From Sediminispirochaeta smaragdinae DSM 11293 (GTDB taxonomy: Bacteria; Spirochaetota; Spirochaetia; DSM-16054; Sediminispirochaetaceae), in contig NC_014364.1 in the NCBI RefSeq assembly GCF_000143985.1, forward strand, positions 3,534,001 through 3,598,000: a DNA stretch of 64,000 bases, given 5' to 3'. Under the pieces are notes generated by a model. The model saw only the letters and a list, made by a program, of their open reading frames with translations. It had not been told where the DNA came from and ran no database searches. Shown here piece by piece: positions 17,512-25,637 of the stretch (its first letter is position 1; every line of letters starts with the position of its first letter). A program made the translations under genes and the position numbers.

Positions 17512-18308
17512 AACAGGCAGTAATGACGGCAGAAGCCCCCATCGTTCCGGCTTCACATGCGTCAAGCCACGAGCGAATCATCGCCATAAAAGAGCTGAAT
17601 AAATGGTTTGATGAGTTCCACGTACTGGTGGATATCGATCTCAATGTCGATAAAGGAGAGAAGATCGTCATTTGCGGCCCCTCGGGCTCGGGGAAATCGA
17701 CCCTGATCAGATGTATCAATCGCCTTGAAAAACATCAGAGGGGATCAATCAACGTAATGGGCCATGAACTTACCGACGATACAAAGGATGTTTCGCGTAT
17801 CAGGCAGGAGGTGGGAATGGTATTCCAGAGCTTTAATCTCTTTCCTCACCTTAGCATCCTGCAAAACCTGACCCTCGCACCAATCTGGATCAGAAAGATG
17901 TCTCAGCGTGATGCAGAAAAGATCGCCTGGAAGTACCTTAAGCGGGTCAATATCGCCGAGCACGCCCATAAATTCCCATCGCAGCTTTCGGGAGGGCAGC
18001 AGCAGCGGGCGGCCATTGCCCGAAGCCTTTGCATGCAGCCGAAGATCATGCTCTTTGACGAACCGACATCGGCTCTTGACCCGGAAATGGTGAATGAGGT
18101 ACTAGATGTTATGGTTACCCTTGCGGAAGAGGGGATGACCATGCTCTGTGTCACCCATGAAATGGGATTTGCCAGGAGGGTTGCAGATCATGTCATTTTT
18201 ATGGACGAGGGAAAGATTGTAGAACGTCAGGTGCCGGAAAAGTTCTTTTCCGAACCCGAGAACGAGCGCACCCGCAAATTCCTCAAGCAGATCCATGCAA
18301 TTTCGTAA
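17508..18308 (+). CDS. Amino-acid ABC transporter ATPase (AapP/GlnQ type)
   Basis: 266 residues. Walker [10 protein letters not shown] (about 60-68), Q-loop F-Q-S-F-N-L-F-P-H, signature [13 protein letters not shown], Walker [15 protein letters not shown] and the switch His in [17 protein letters not shown] and H-E-M-G-F-A-R mark the polar amino-acid group. The frame is open upstream to 17376, but TAGGAGG lies 6 nt before the ATG at 17508, which overlaps the permease stop. It completes the Aap-type importer. Confidence 0.95.
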   Translation: MKQAVMTAEAPIVPASHASSHERIIAIKELNKWFDEFHVLVDIDLNVDKGEKIVICGPSGSGKSTLIRCINRLEKHQRGSINVMGHELTDDTKDVSRIRQEVGMVFQSFNLFPHLSILQNLTLAPIWIRKMSQRDAEKIAWKYLKRVNIAEHAHKFPSQLSGGQQQRAAIARSLCMQPKIMLFDEPTSALDPEMVNEVLDVMVTLAEEGMTMLCVTHEMGFARRVADHVIFMDEGKIVERQVPEKFFSEPENERTRKFLKQIHAIS

Positions 18309-18336
18309 ATGTGGCAGAATAAGGAGCTTATAGATT

Positions 18337-18957
18337 ATGACACTGATGAGTATTCTCGGCTTCGCCCTGGCGATGTTTATCTTAACGGCCACCCCCGGCC
18401 CCGGAGTTTTGGCCGTGGTAAGTCAATCGCTACGGGCCGGATTTAAAAGCAGTATTGTTATGATCGCAGGAATCGTTACCGGCGATCTTTTCTATCTTAC
18501 CTTTGCAATCTTCGGACTGAGCTTTATCGCCCGCAGCATCTCCCCGCTCTTTACCCTCATACGGATCGCCGGCGGACTGTACATGATCTTCATCGGCGTA
18601 AGAGCCATCGTGCAAAAAGAACCAGGAGAATTAAGCGAGGGCAATGGCCGCAAGGGCTCTTCAACCTACCTCAGCGGCCTTTTCCTTACCCTCTCGAATC
18701 CCAAGGTCGTTGTTTTTTACTGCGGCTTTCTTCCCACCTTCCTCGATCTGGAAACGCTGAGATTCTCCGACGGCCTTATCATCTCTGCTCTTGTGATGAC
18801 GATTCTCGGTACGGTGATGCTGCTCTACGCAAAGCTTGCGGATTATATCCGGAGCTTGATCAGAGGGCCGCGGAGCATGCGGCTGATCAATGCATCGGCG
18901 GGAGGTTTCATGACCGCGGCAGGAACGCTCCTGGTGGCAAAAACGGTAAGCCGGTAG
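18337..18957 (+). CDS. LysE/RhtB-family amino-acid exporter
   Basis: 206 residues with six hydrophobic segments. The family signature T-A-T-P-G-P-G-V-L-A-V-V is at residues 17-28 and the S-N-P-K-V-V-V-F-Y motif near 119. LysE/RhtB proteins export amino acids such as lysine, homoserine or threonine. It lies 28 bp after the amino-acid importer ATPase, with AAGGAG upstream, and 4 bp before a second exporter of the same family. This suggests overflow relief for the same amino acids that the Aap-type system brings in; that link is inferred. Confidence 0.9.
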   Translation: MTLMSILGFALAMFILTATPGPGVLAVVSQSLRAGFKSSIVMIAGIVTGDLFYLTFAIFGLSFIARSISPLFTLIRIAGGLYMIFIGVRAIVQKEPGELSEGNGRKGSSTYLSGLFLTLSNPKVVVFYCGFLPTFLDLETLRFSDGLIISALVMTILGTVMLLYAKLADYIRSLIRGPRSMRLINASAGGFMTAAGTLLVAKTVSR

Positions 18958-18961
18958 AATC

Positions 18962-19600
18962 ATGTTCGGTATTGTGCACTATCCGGAGTTCATCATGTCG
19001 GGAATCATTTTGAATTTGATTCCCGGTTCCGACACCATCTACATTTTGACCCGAAGTATCGCCCAGGGAAGGAAGGCGGGTTTCTATTCGACCCTGGGGA
19101 TCTCCAGCGGCATCCTGGTTCATACAAGCTTTGCAGCCCTGGGCCTCTCGGCCATTCTGGCCCAATCCGCAGTGGCCTTTTCCATCGTAAGCTATTGCGG
19201 TGCGCTCTACCTGCTTTTTCTCGGCATTCGAACCCTCGTCTCCAGATCCACCCAGGCCCTCACCATTCCTGAAAAAGAGGAAAAGAGGGGAACTGCCTTC
19301 AGGCTTTATCGACAAGGTTTTCTCACCAACCTGCTCAACCCGAAGGTTGTGCTCTTTTTTCTCTCCTTTCTGCCCCAATTCATCGATCCCCATACTGCCC
19401 ATGGGATAGGCGGCTTTCTCCTGCTTGGGATGACCTTTCTGACAACCGGAACCCTTTGGTGCCTCGCCCTTGCCTGTGCCGCATCCAGGATTTCCGCAGG
19501 TCTGCGTAGCAACCGGACATGGGGAAACTACCTCCAGAAGACAAGCGGAGTGATATTTATCCTTCTGGGAGCAAAGTTATTGGTACACAGCCATTCATAG
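18962..19600 (+). CDS. LysE/RhtB-family exporter, second copy
   Basis: 212 residues with six hydrophobic segments. N-terminal L-I-P-G-S-D-T-I-Y-I-L replaces the usual T-P-G-P motif, a known variant with Asp, and L-L-N-P-K-V-V-L-F-F-L-S-F-L-P-Q is near residue 125. It is only modestly similar to the preceding gene, so it is probably an old duplication or a pair with different substrates. The 4-bp gap places it in the same operon. Substrate cannot be read. Confidence 0.9.
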   Translation: MFGIVHYPEFIMSGIILNLIPGSDTIYILTRSIAQGRKAGFYSTLGISSGILVHTSFAALGLSAILAQSAVAFSIVSYCGALYLLFLGIRTLVSRSTQALTIPEKEEKRGTAFRLYRQGFLTNLLNPKVVLFFLSFLPQFIDPHTAHGIGGFLLLGMTFLTTGTLWCLALACAASRISAGLRSNRTWGNYLQKTSGVIFILLGAKLLVHSHS

Positions 19601-19650
19601 CCACTTTTCCGTTACTCCGTTTTTCGTTACAACTGGAAGAAAGGATCAGC

Positions 19651-20121
19651 ATGATGGAAAAGACAAATGCCATGCGCCTGCTGGAAAGCCATGGAATCAA
19701 CTATTCACTCCAAAGCTACGAGGTCGACGAGGAGAACCTGAGTGCCAAGGCAGCCGCGGCCAAGGCTGGTCTTGATCTCGACAGGGTCTTCAAAACTCTT
19801 GTTCTGCGCAGTTCTTCCGGTGATATCTTCGTATGCGTCATCCCAGGTTCCTGCGAGTTGGATCTCAAGAAAGCGGCGCAGGTATCCGGATCGAAGAAGG
19901 CGGATCTTGTCCCCGTAAAAGAGATAAAGCAGCTCACCGGCTATATTCGGGGAGGCTGTTCCCCGATTGGCATGAAAAGGCACTACCCGACCTTTATCGA
20001 TGAAAGTTGTACCTTGTATGAGGCGATCTATGTCAGCGCCGGGACAAGGGGACTCCAGGTCAGCATAGCGCCGAGGGATCTGATACACATCACCTCATCG
20101 GATGTTGCCGATCTTGTGTGA
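19651..20121 (+). CDS. ybaK: YbaK/EbsC-family aminoacyl-tRNA deacylase
   Basis: 156 residues, the full length of the YbaK single-domain family that hydrolyses misacylated Cys-tRNA(Pro) in trans. Key stretches are D-R-V-F-K-T-L-V (with the catalytic Lys), Y-I-R-G-G-C-S-P-I-G (about 109-118) and the closing I-A-P-R-D-L-I. AAAGGA precedes ATG 19651, with an alternative ATG 3 nt later; the frame extends to 19519 but overlaps the previous gene without a ribosome-binding site. It stands after the exporters and may be in the same transcript. Confidence 0.92.
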   Translation: MMEKTNAMRLLESHGINYSLQSYEVDEENLSAKAAAAKAGLDLDRVFKTLVLRSSSGDIFVCVIPGSCELDLKKAAQVSGSKKADLVPVKEIKQLTGYIRGGCSPIGMKRHYPTFIDESCTLYEAIYVSAGTRGLQVSIAPRDLIHITSSDVADLV

Positions 20122-20235
20122 GGGATCCATCTGGACAAGGGCGCTATAGTATCACCTCAAATCAAGGCAAAATAGTTCCCAATTTCCGCAAAATCATACC
20201 AATGGCCGACTACCGCCCAAAGTAAGAGGCCTCTA

Positions 20236-20267
20236 TCCTTTTTTCAGACCAGATTCTGGAAAAAGGA
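20236..20267 (+). promoter_or_regulatory. Hairpin that sequesters the MACPF gene's ribosome-binding site
   Basis: Positions 20236-20248 pair with 20255-20267 over 13 bp (one U-G) with a 6-nt loop. The 3' arm contains most of AAAAAGGAG, the Shine-Dalgarno of the gene starting at 20279. Translation should be low when the stem is closed. This fits a thermometer-like or ligand-opened switch, but no ligand is evident. Confidence 0.5.
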
Positions 20268-20278
20268 GATTATACACG

Positions 20279-21841
20279 ATGAAACCAATTCGACACCTTG
20301 GCCCTGCGGTAGGGGTCTCAATGCTTATGTTACTGTTGTCTCTCACCGGTTGTGATTTACTAGTCGGCTCCGATTCGGATTCCGATTCGGGAGACTCAGA
20401 TTCAGGCTATACAATCGTTTCTACGGTATTGGGACGCGGCTATGATGTGTTTGAGGAATATGCCAATCCCGAATTCATAAAATCACCGATCCTTGATTTT
20501 AACGCTCTTAAAAATGCTGGCATGATCGAGAAAACGAGCCTGGAGCAGACCACCTATGAAACCGTTTCAGGTAGCTCTTCATCATCCTATCAGGAAGATA
20601 TGGGGGTTAGCGTGGACCTGGAAGGAAAGCTCAAATTTTTCTCAGGCTCCCTGGGAAGTTCTTTTTCTTCCAGCACCCTCTCCAACAGCAGTAATCAATA
20701 CGCAACGGTTCAGGTCAGGGTGAGAAAGAATATGTATGCGGTTAAAAACAGGTCCAACGCTTTGATTCTAAAAAACTTCTTAGACTCCGATTTCGAAGAA
20801 AATCTCAACGACGGTGAGTATGATCCAAACGACCTTTTCGACAACTACGGAACCCATGTGATGGTAGGTGTCATCACAGGGGCACGGTACGATTACAACG
20901 TAGCGGCAGAGGAATCCTCTTCCAATACCGGAGAGAGTATCACCGCATATGCCCAGGCCTCCTTTGCCAAAACCTTTGGTTCGGCGGCGGCCTCTTCATC
21001 CTATTCCGAAGATACCGAAACGTACAATGCCTTCAGCTCGAGCGAAACCAGCGTATCCGCCGTGGGAGGCAACAGTGCGGTGGTTGCCAGCGAAGATGGC
21101 TTAAACAACTGGATCGATTCAATAAACGACAGTACTGTCGTCTTCTCCGATTATGCGGCAAGCGACGCCCTTATTCCTATTTGGGACTTGTGTGACGACA
21201 GCAGCCGCGCCTCCTCCATCGAGGCGGCATATGGGGATTGGGAAGAGACCAAGTATGATCAGTATGTTCAGGTTGATCCCACACCGACCACCGGAAAGCT
21301 GAGATTCACCCTCGTGAACTTTCACAACTTCAATGTCATGGATGGTATGAGCGGTGACGCGGAATGGCTCTGGCAGGTGAAACTCTACTCGGCACTGGAC
21401 GGGACAACCCATAAACTTGCCAGCCGCATCGATAAGGATAATTCCAAAAAAGTGGGCCAGGGTGACACATATGACTTTGGTTACTACTCGACCTATTACA
21501 ACGTTCCGCTGGGCGATACCACGAATTTCAGGCTTCGCCCCTACCTGGAAGAGGAAGACGGCCACGATTTAGGCTATAACGACAATGTATTTTGTGACTG
21601 GGACGGCCCGTACTGCGATTTTACCGCAACTAGTGATGGAAAAATCACCTGTAGCAGTGCGTCCAACAGCGACGGCACCCGCGGCTGGTTCACCACATCG
21701 ACGGGGCAAACAAGCAACGATAGTATGAGCCTGGAAGACGGAGACTCTGAGTATTTCTACATCGTGATGCGAGAAAAGGATTCGAGCAACGACGACAAGT
21801 GCCAGTTCAAGTTCAAGGTTGAATGGGACTGGAACGACTGA
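20279..21841 (+). CDS. MACPF (perforin-like) domain lipoprotein
   Basis: 520 residues. The signal ends in lipobox S-L-T-G-C (Cys25), followed by a Ser/Asp-rich linker. Residues about 45-320 carry a membrane-attack-complex/perforin domain: the diagnostic N-Y-G-T-H at 189-193 followed by G-A-R-Y-D-Y, Ser/Ala-rich segments on both sides that would form the membrane-spanning hairpins, and I-P-I-W-D-L near 299. Residues about 330-520 are a Trp/Tyr/Asp-rich beta domain that I do not recognise, perhaps for targeting. MACPF proteins form ring-shaped pores or act in adhesion; bacterial ones include contact-independent toxins of Bacteroidetes. The gene is single, with a hairpin over its ribosome-binding site. 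No immunity gene is apparent. Confidence 0.82.
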   Translation: MKPIRHLGPAVGVSMLMLLLSLTGCDLLVGSDSDSDSGDSDSGYTIVSTVLGRGYDVFEEYANPEFIKSPILDFNALKNAGMIEKTSLEQTTYETVSGSSSSSYQEDMGVSVDLEGKLKFFSGSLGSSFSSSTLSNSSNQYATVQVRVRKNMYAVKNRSNALILKNFLDSDFEENLNDGEYDPNDLFDNYGTHVMVGVITGARYDYNVAAEESSSNTGESITAYAQASFAKTFGSAAASSSYSEDTETYNAFSSSETSVSAVGGNSAVVASEDGLNNWIDSINDSTVVFSDYAASDALIPIWDLCDDSSRASSIEAAYGDWEETKYDQYVQVDPTPTTGKLRFTLVNFHNFNVMDGMSGDAEWLWQVKLYSALDGTTHKLASRIDKDNSKKVGQGDTYDFGYYSTYYNVPLGDTTNFRLRPYLEEEDGHDLGYNDNVFCDWDGPYCDFTATSDGKITCSSASNSDGTRGWFTTSTGQTSNDSMSLEDGDSEYFYIVMREKDSSNDDKCQFKFKVEWDWND

Positions 21842-21863
21842 CAGCACTATAACAAGAATCTTC

Positions 21864-21904
21864 GATCGGCTCCCGGCGGCCTCTCCGTCAGGAGCCGATC
21901 TTTA
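21864..21904 (+). terminator. Terminator hairpin after the MACPF gene
   Basis: GATCGGCTCC (21864-21873) and GGAGCCGATC (21891-21900) form a perfect 10-bp stem, followed by TTTA. The T tract is short but the stem is strong. Confidence 0.6.
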
Positions 21905-22015
21905 TGGAATTACCCAATCACGCCGCAATCGTCTGATTGCGCCTCTTGCCCCCAGCCATGGGAAAGGTGTATAAACAAGTACATCAAGATAGCCCATTGC
22001 CAATAGGAGTCTTTC

Positions 22016-22816
22016 ATGAAACGAATCTTCTGGTTCTCATTAATACTGCTGATCAGCTCCGGCGCCCTTCTTTTTGCCGGAGGAGACAAAGAATCGTCAT
22101 CCGATATCGATGCAATTCGCGATAAGGGTGTGCTTGTCGTCGGTCTTGACGACAGTTTTCCACCCATGGGTTTTCGCGACGAATCCAATGAAATTGTGGG
22201 CTTCGATATCGATCTTGCAAAAGAGGCTGCAAAGCGACTTGGGGTAAAGGTCGAGTTCAAGCCTGTGGACTGGGACGGGGTTATCCTGAGCCTCAACAAG
22301 GGTGATATCGACGTGGTATGGAATGGTATGTCCATTACCGAAAGCAGGATGGAAAAGATCAACTTTTCCAAGCCGTACCTCGACAATCGCCAGATTATCG
22401 TCGTTCCGAAGGGTTCGGCCATTAAAGAAAAATCCGACCTTGTCGGCAAAGTTGTGGGTCTTCAGATGGGTTCATCCAGTGAAGTCGCTCTCAACAACTA
22501 TGCAGAGGTTGCGGCAAGCTTAGGTGATGTGAAAAAATACTCCAATAACGTGGAAGCGCTTCTCGACCTTGCAGCCGGTCGCACCGATGCTGTTATCGTG
22601 GATGAGATTGTCGGGCGTTACTATATCAGCAAGAGGCCTGGAATCTATCAAGTCATTGGCGATGATTTCGGTTCGGAGACCTACGGTGTCGGCATCCGAA
22701 AGAGCGATGTCAAGCTGAAACAGGAACTCGACAAGGTGCTTGATGAGATGAAAGCCGACGGCAGCGCCGATGAGATCTCCCAAAAGTGGTTTGGCGAAGC
22801 CATCGTAAAGCAGTAA
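22016..22816 (+). CDS. Amino-acid ABC transporter substrate-binding protein (cluster 3)
   Basis: 266 residues. A signal peptide ends at L-L-F-A-G-G, the style seen in spirochaete binding proteins, then the SBP type-3 fold starts with I-R-D-K-G-V-L-V-V-G-L-D. The ligand-site stretches F-D-I-D-L-A-K-E-A-A-K-R-L, W-N-G-M-S-I-T-E-S-R and S-K-P-Y-L match the polar amino-acid/cystine group. AGGAG is 5 nt before the ATG. It is the first gene of a compact SBP-permease-ATPase operon. Substrate probably a polar amino acid; which one is not readable. Confidence 0.93.
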   Translation: MKRIFWFSLILLISSGALLFAGGDKESSSDIDAIRDKGVLVVGLDDSFPPMGFRDESNEIVGFDIDLAKEAAKRLGVKVEFKPVDWDGVILSLNKGDIDVVWNGMSITESRMEKINFSKPYLDNRQIIVVPKGSAIKEKSDLVGKVVGLQMGSSSEVALNNYAEVAASLGDVKKYSNNVEALLDLAAGRTDAVIVDEIVGRYYISKRPGIYQVIGDDFGSETYGVGIRKSDVKLKQELDKVLDEMKADGSADEISQKWFGEAIVKQ

Positions 22817-22829
22817 AGGGTTCTGAAAC

Positions 22830-23471
22830 TTGGATTATCTCCTTCAGGTAACGACTCATCTTCTGCAGGGGTGTATTCTGACCCTGCAGTTGTATGTCGT
22901 TACCCTGCTTTTTGCACTACCCCTGGCAATATTTTGTGCCTTGGGAAGGGTATCGGGTCCCAAAGCCCTTGATCGTGTTTTAGGCCTTTATGGCTGGATA
23001 TTTCGGGGCACACCGCTATTATTACAGCTTTTTTTCTTCTACTACGGTCTGACCATCTTCGGCATTTCCTTAAGCCCTTTTCTCGCCGCAAGCCTCACAT
23101 TCGTACTCAACTACGGCGCCTACTTTATGGAAATATTTCGGGGGGGAATCGAAAGTATAGATTCGGGCCAGTATGAGGCGGCAAAGGCATTGAACATGAA
23201 CTACTGGCAGACGATGCGGCGAATCATCCTTCCCCAAGCTGTTCGCGTGGTACTGCCGCCTACAACAAATGAGGCAATCACCCTGGTCAAGGATACCGCT
23301 CTGGTTGTGGTTATCGGAATGGGAGAATTGCTGCGTTCGGCAAAGGAGATATTCACCAGGGACTTCTCCCTGACCCCCTTTGCAGTGGCGGCTATTCTCT
23401 ATCTGCTTATGACATCGGTGGTGATACGATTTTTCCGCTACCTGGAACGACGGATGGCTTACTATGACTGA
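22830..23471 (+). CDS. Amino-acid ABC transporter permease (HisM/GlnP type)
   Basis: 213 residues with five hydrophobic segments. [11 protein letters not shown] lies near residue 53, [16 protein letters not shown] carries the ATPase-coupling loop, and P-P-T-T-N-E-A follows. One gene suffices because this class works as a homodimer. The start is TTG 14 bp after the binding-protein stop, with AAAGGG upstream. It overlaps the ATPase gene by 8 bp. Confidence 0.94.
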   Translation: MDYLLQVTTHLLQGCILTLQLYVVTLLFALPLAIFCALGRVSGPKALDRVLGLYGWIFRGTPLLLQLFFFYYGLTIFGISLSPFLAASLTFVLNYGAYFMEIFRGGIESIDSGQYEAAKALNMNYWQTMRRIILPQAVRVVLPPTTNEAITLVKDTALVVVIGMGELLRSAKEIFTRDFSLTPFAVAAILYLLMTSVVIRFFRYLERRMAYYD

Positions 23472-24246
23472 TTTGTATCTCAATATTCGCTCGGTTTCCA
23501 AATACTTCGGAGAACTTGCGGCGGTTCGGGACGTCTCGCTTCAGGTAAAAAAAGGTGAAGTGATCTCGATCATCGGGCCTTCCGGATCGGGGAAGAGCAC
23601 CCTGCTGCGCTGTATCAATCAACTGGAGATCATCGATTCCGGTGAAATCGCCATCGAGGATGATGTGATCATCGCTTCCGATGCCGATGGCCAGCGTATC
23701 AGGCTTCCCGAACGTCAAGTACGACGGGGTTTAAAAAAACTCGGCATGGTCTTTCAGCACTTCAACCTCTTTCCCCACAAGTCGGTACTGGGAAACCTCA
23801 TTGAGGCCCCCATGATGGTGAACAAAATGCGAAGGAATGAGATCGAGCCTTATGCCCGTGAACTGCTTTCGAAGGTCGGACTTGCAGACAAGGCCGATGC
23901 GTATCCCAATCGCCTTTCGGGAGGGCAGAAACAACGGGTGGCCATCGCAAGGGCCCTTGCGATGAGGCCGGATGTTCTTCTTTGCGACGAGCCGACCAGT
24001 GCCCTTGATCCCGAGCTTGTGGGAGAGGTCTTGTCGGTCCTGCGGCAGCTCGCGAATGAAGATATGACCATGTTGGTGGTAACCCACGAGATGGGCTTTG
24101 CCCGTGATGTATGCGACCGGGTCGTCTTTATGGATCAGGGACAAATCATCGAGGATGCGGACCCTGAAAAGTTATTTTCCAATCCCGACCATCCCCGAAT
24201 CAAAGCATTCTTACGAAAAATCCTGCAGGACGAAGCGGCTCAATAA
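23464..24246 (+). CDS. Amino-acid ABC transporter ATPase (GlnQ/HisP type)
   Basis: 260 residues with Walker [11 protein letters not shown]-loop F-Q-H-F-N-L-F-P-H, signature L-S-G-G-Q-K-Q-R, Walker [15 protein letters not shown] and H-E-M-G-F-A. A roughly ten-residue insert near 65-85 ([10 protein letters not shown]) resembles the longer HisP-like forms. It overlaps the permease by 8 bp and ends the operon. It is closely related in motif to the ATPase at 17508 but belongs to a different importer. Confidence 0.95.
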   Translation: MTDLYLNIRSVSKYFGELAAVRDVSLQVKKGEVISIIGPSGSGKSTLLRCINQLEIIDSGEIAIEDDVIIASDADGQRIRLPERQVRRGLKKLGMVFQHFNLFPHKSVLGNLIEAPMMVNKMRRNEIEPYARELLSKVGLADKADAYPNRLSGGQKQRVAIARALAMRPDVLLCDEPTSALDPELVGEVLSVLRQLANEDMTMLVVTHEMGFARDVCDRVVFMDQGQIIEDADPEKLFSNPDHPRIKAFLRKILQDEAAQ

Positions 24247-24257
24247 AATACTCCGGC

Positions 24258-24278
24258 CACCACCAGGATTCCGAACAC
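24258..24278 (-). repeat. Dispersed 21-bp repeat, copy B
   Basis: On the minus strand it begins GTGTTCGGAATCCTGG, 20 of 21 identical to copy A. It lies 14 nt after the stop of the minus-strand FG-GAP lipoprotein gene, in the sense orientation. Confidence 0.55.
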
Positions 24279-24292
24279 GGACCGAAGCCTTT

Positions 24293-25486
24293 TTACTCAT
24301 TATAGTAAAAGACCGCTCCCGCATCTTGGGCGGCTTCGTCATCACCGGAAGCTCCTATCAACGCAGCGCCATCGTACAGGGCAACAGAAAAGGCAAATTT
24401 ACCGGCAGATTCGGTAAAATAGGCATCCTGATTCCAATTACTGCCGCTTCTCGTGAAGAGATAGATGGAACCGGGATTGCTCACGCTGTCTGTACAGGCA
24501 CCAACAATGAGGGAGTCGTCATATAGGCAGATTGACTTCCCGAAATCTGAAACAGTGCCGCCGTCCGGTACCAGTTTTGCCTGCCGGCTCCATGAACCGT
24601 TATTTTTGGTAAAGATGTATGCTCTATCCCCATTACGCGAACCGATGGCCATGGTATCACCGTAGATCGAAATTGCATTTCCAAAGTATGCATAGGCCGT
24701 GGCATCGTCTTCCGCCGTCAATTTCTCACTCTGAGACCATGTACCGGAAGTGCCGGTAAATATATAGACCGAGCCGGAATCTTTCTCATTGTTATCATCA
24801 TCATAGAAAGAAGAAACGGCAATGGTTCCGTCGTAGATCGCCGCCGCAACCCCAAACCTATCTTTTGCAACGCCGTCGCTTGCCGTCAATTTGGCAGTCT
24901 GGGACCAGGTACCGCCGGAAGCCTTAGAAAAGACATACGCCGCCCCTTTCTTATCACCGTCGCCCCAGGCGCCGACCACGATTGTGTCGTCATATATCCC
25001 CACAGAGGTTCCAAAGTAGTCTCCACCGGTGGTATCACTTCCTGATAGTACGGCTTCCTGTACCCAGGAGCCCCCACTTTTGGTATAAACAAAAACGGCT
25101 CCATCCATAGAAGCATCACCATAGTCGCTGGCACCTATGACGATGGTATCCTCATAGGCGGCAACGGAGCAGCCAAAATAGTCGGTGGTGCTTGCACCAC
25201 TGGTTAATTTCTCCTCCTGCTGCCACGTACCATTGGCTGCTTTTGTAAGAATGTAGACCGAACCAATTTGTGCTCCACTTCCGACAACGGCAGTATCACC
25301 ATAGATTGCCAGGGAATAGCCGAGATGCTCGCTTGCCTCAAGGCCTGAAATACTTACTCGTTTCGGGCTGATAGCTCCGGTTTCCGGTGACGATGAAGAA
25401 CTGGAGCCTGATGAGCAGGCACTCAGTAGAATCGAAACAAAAACGGCAAGAAAAAAACAGGCTTTTACAAAGAAATTCCTCTTCAT
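24293..25486 (-). CDS. FG-GAP repeat lipoprotein (beta-propeller)
   Basis: 397 residues. Lipobox L-L-S-A-C followed by a poly-Ser linker, then seven similar units of about 50 residues with the pattern F-G-x-S-V-A-x-Y-x-D-T-I-V-V-G-A, a G-A-V-Y-V-F-T strand and W-x-Q-x-A-K-L. These are FG-GAP-type repeats, as in integrin-alpha-like seven-bladed propellers, with D-G-D-x-K-style loops that could bind calcium. Surface display is inferred from the lipid anchor. GAGGAGA precedes ATG 25486. It is expressed from a divergent, operator-rich promoter region shared with an aldo/keto reductase. Binding partner unknown. Confidence 0.88.
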   Translation of the reverse strand: MKRNFFVKACFFLAVFVSILLSACSSGSSSSSSPETGAISPKRVSISGLEASEHLGYSLAIYGDTAVVGSGAQIGSVYILTKAANGTWQQEEKLTSGASTTDYFGCSVAAYEDTIVIGASDYGDASMDGAVFVYTKSGGSWVQEAVLSGSDTTGGDYFGTSVGIYDDTIVVGAWGDGDKKGAAYVFSKASGGTWSQTAKLTASDGVAKDRFGVAAAIYDGTIAVSSFYDDDNNEKDSGSVYIFTGTSGTWSQSEKLTAEDDATAYAYFGNAISIYGDTMAIGSRNGDRAYIFTKNNGSWSRQAKLVPDGGTVSDFGKSICLYDDSLIVGACTDSVSNPGSIYLFTRSGSNWNQDAYFTESAGKFAFSVALYDGAALIGASGDDEAAQDAGAVFYYNE

Positions 25487-25507
25487 TATGTTCTCCTCTA
25501 TGTATAT

Positions 25508-25569
25508 AATGTATACAGTATCGTATATCATAATTTACACTGTATACATTAAATCATATACAATTTCAA
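25508..25569. promoter_or_regulatory. Overlapping divergent promoters with paired TGTATACA operators
   Basis: A perfect 12-bp inverted repeat has arms 25508-25519 and 25539-25550; each arm holds the palindrome TGTATACA, 31 bp apart centre to centre. Minus promoter: TTGAAA (25569-25564), 17 bp, TATACA (25546-25541). Plus promoter: TTTACA (25534-25539), 17 bp, TATACA (25557-25562). One dimeric regulator bound at both sites could control both directions. Confidence 0.5.
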
Positions 25570-25637
25570 CTCCTTGCTCGCTTTTTGACAAAAAATCGTT
25601 ATGGATTAATCAAACGGGAAACTCCTATAATGAACAA

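Noticed and set aside
25585-25631. TTGACA at 25585 with TATAAT at 25626 as a promoter for the aldo/keto reductase
   Set aside because: The spacing is 35 bp. Each box may be chance; the TTTACA-17-TATACA pair upstream is better spaced.
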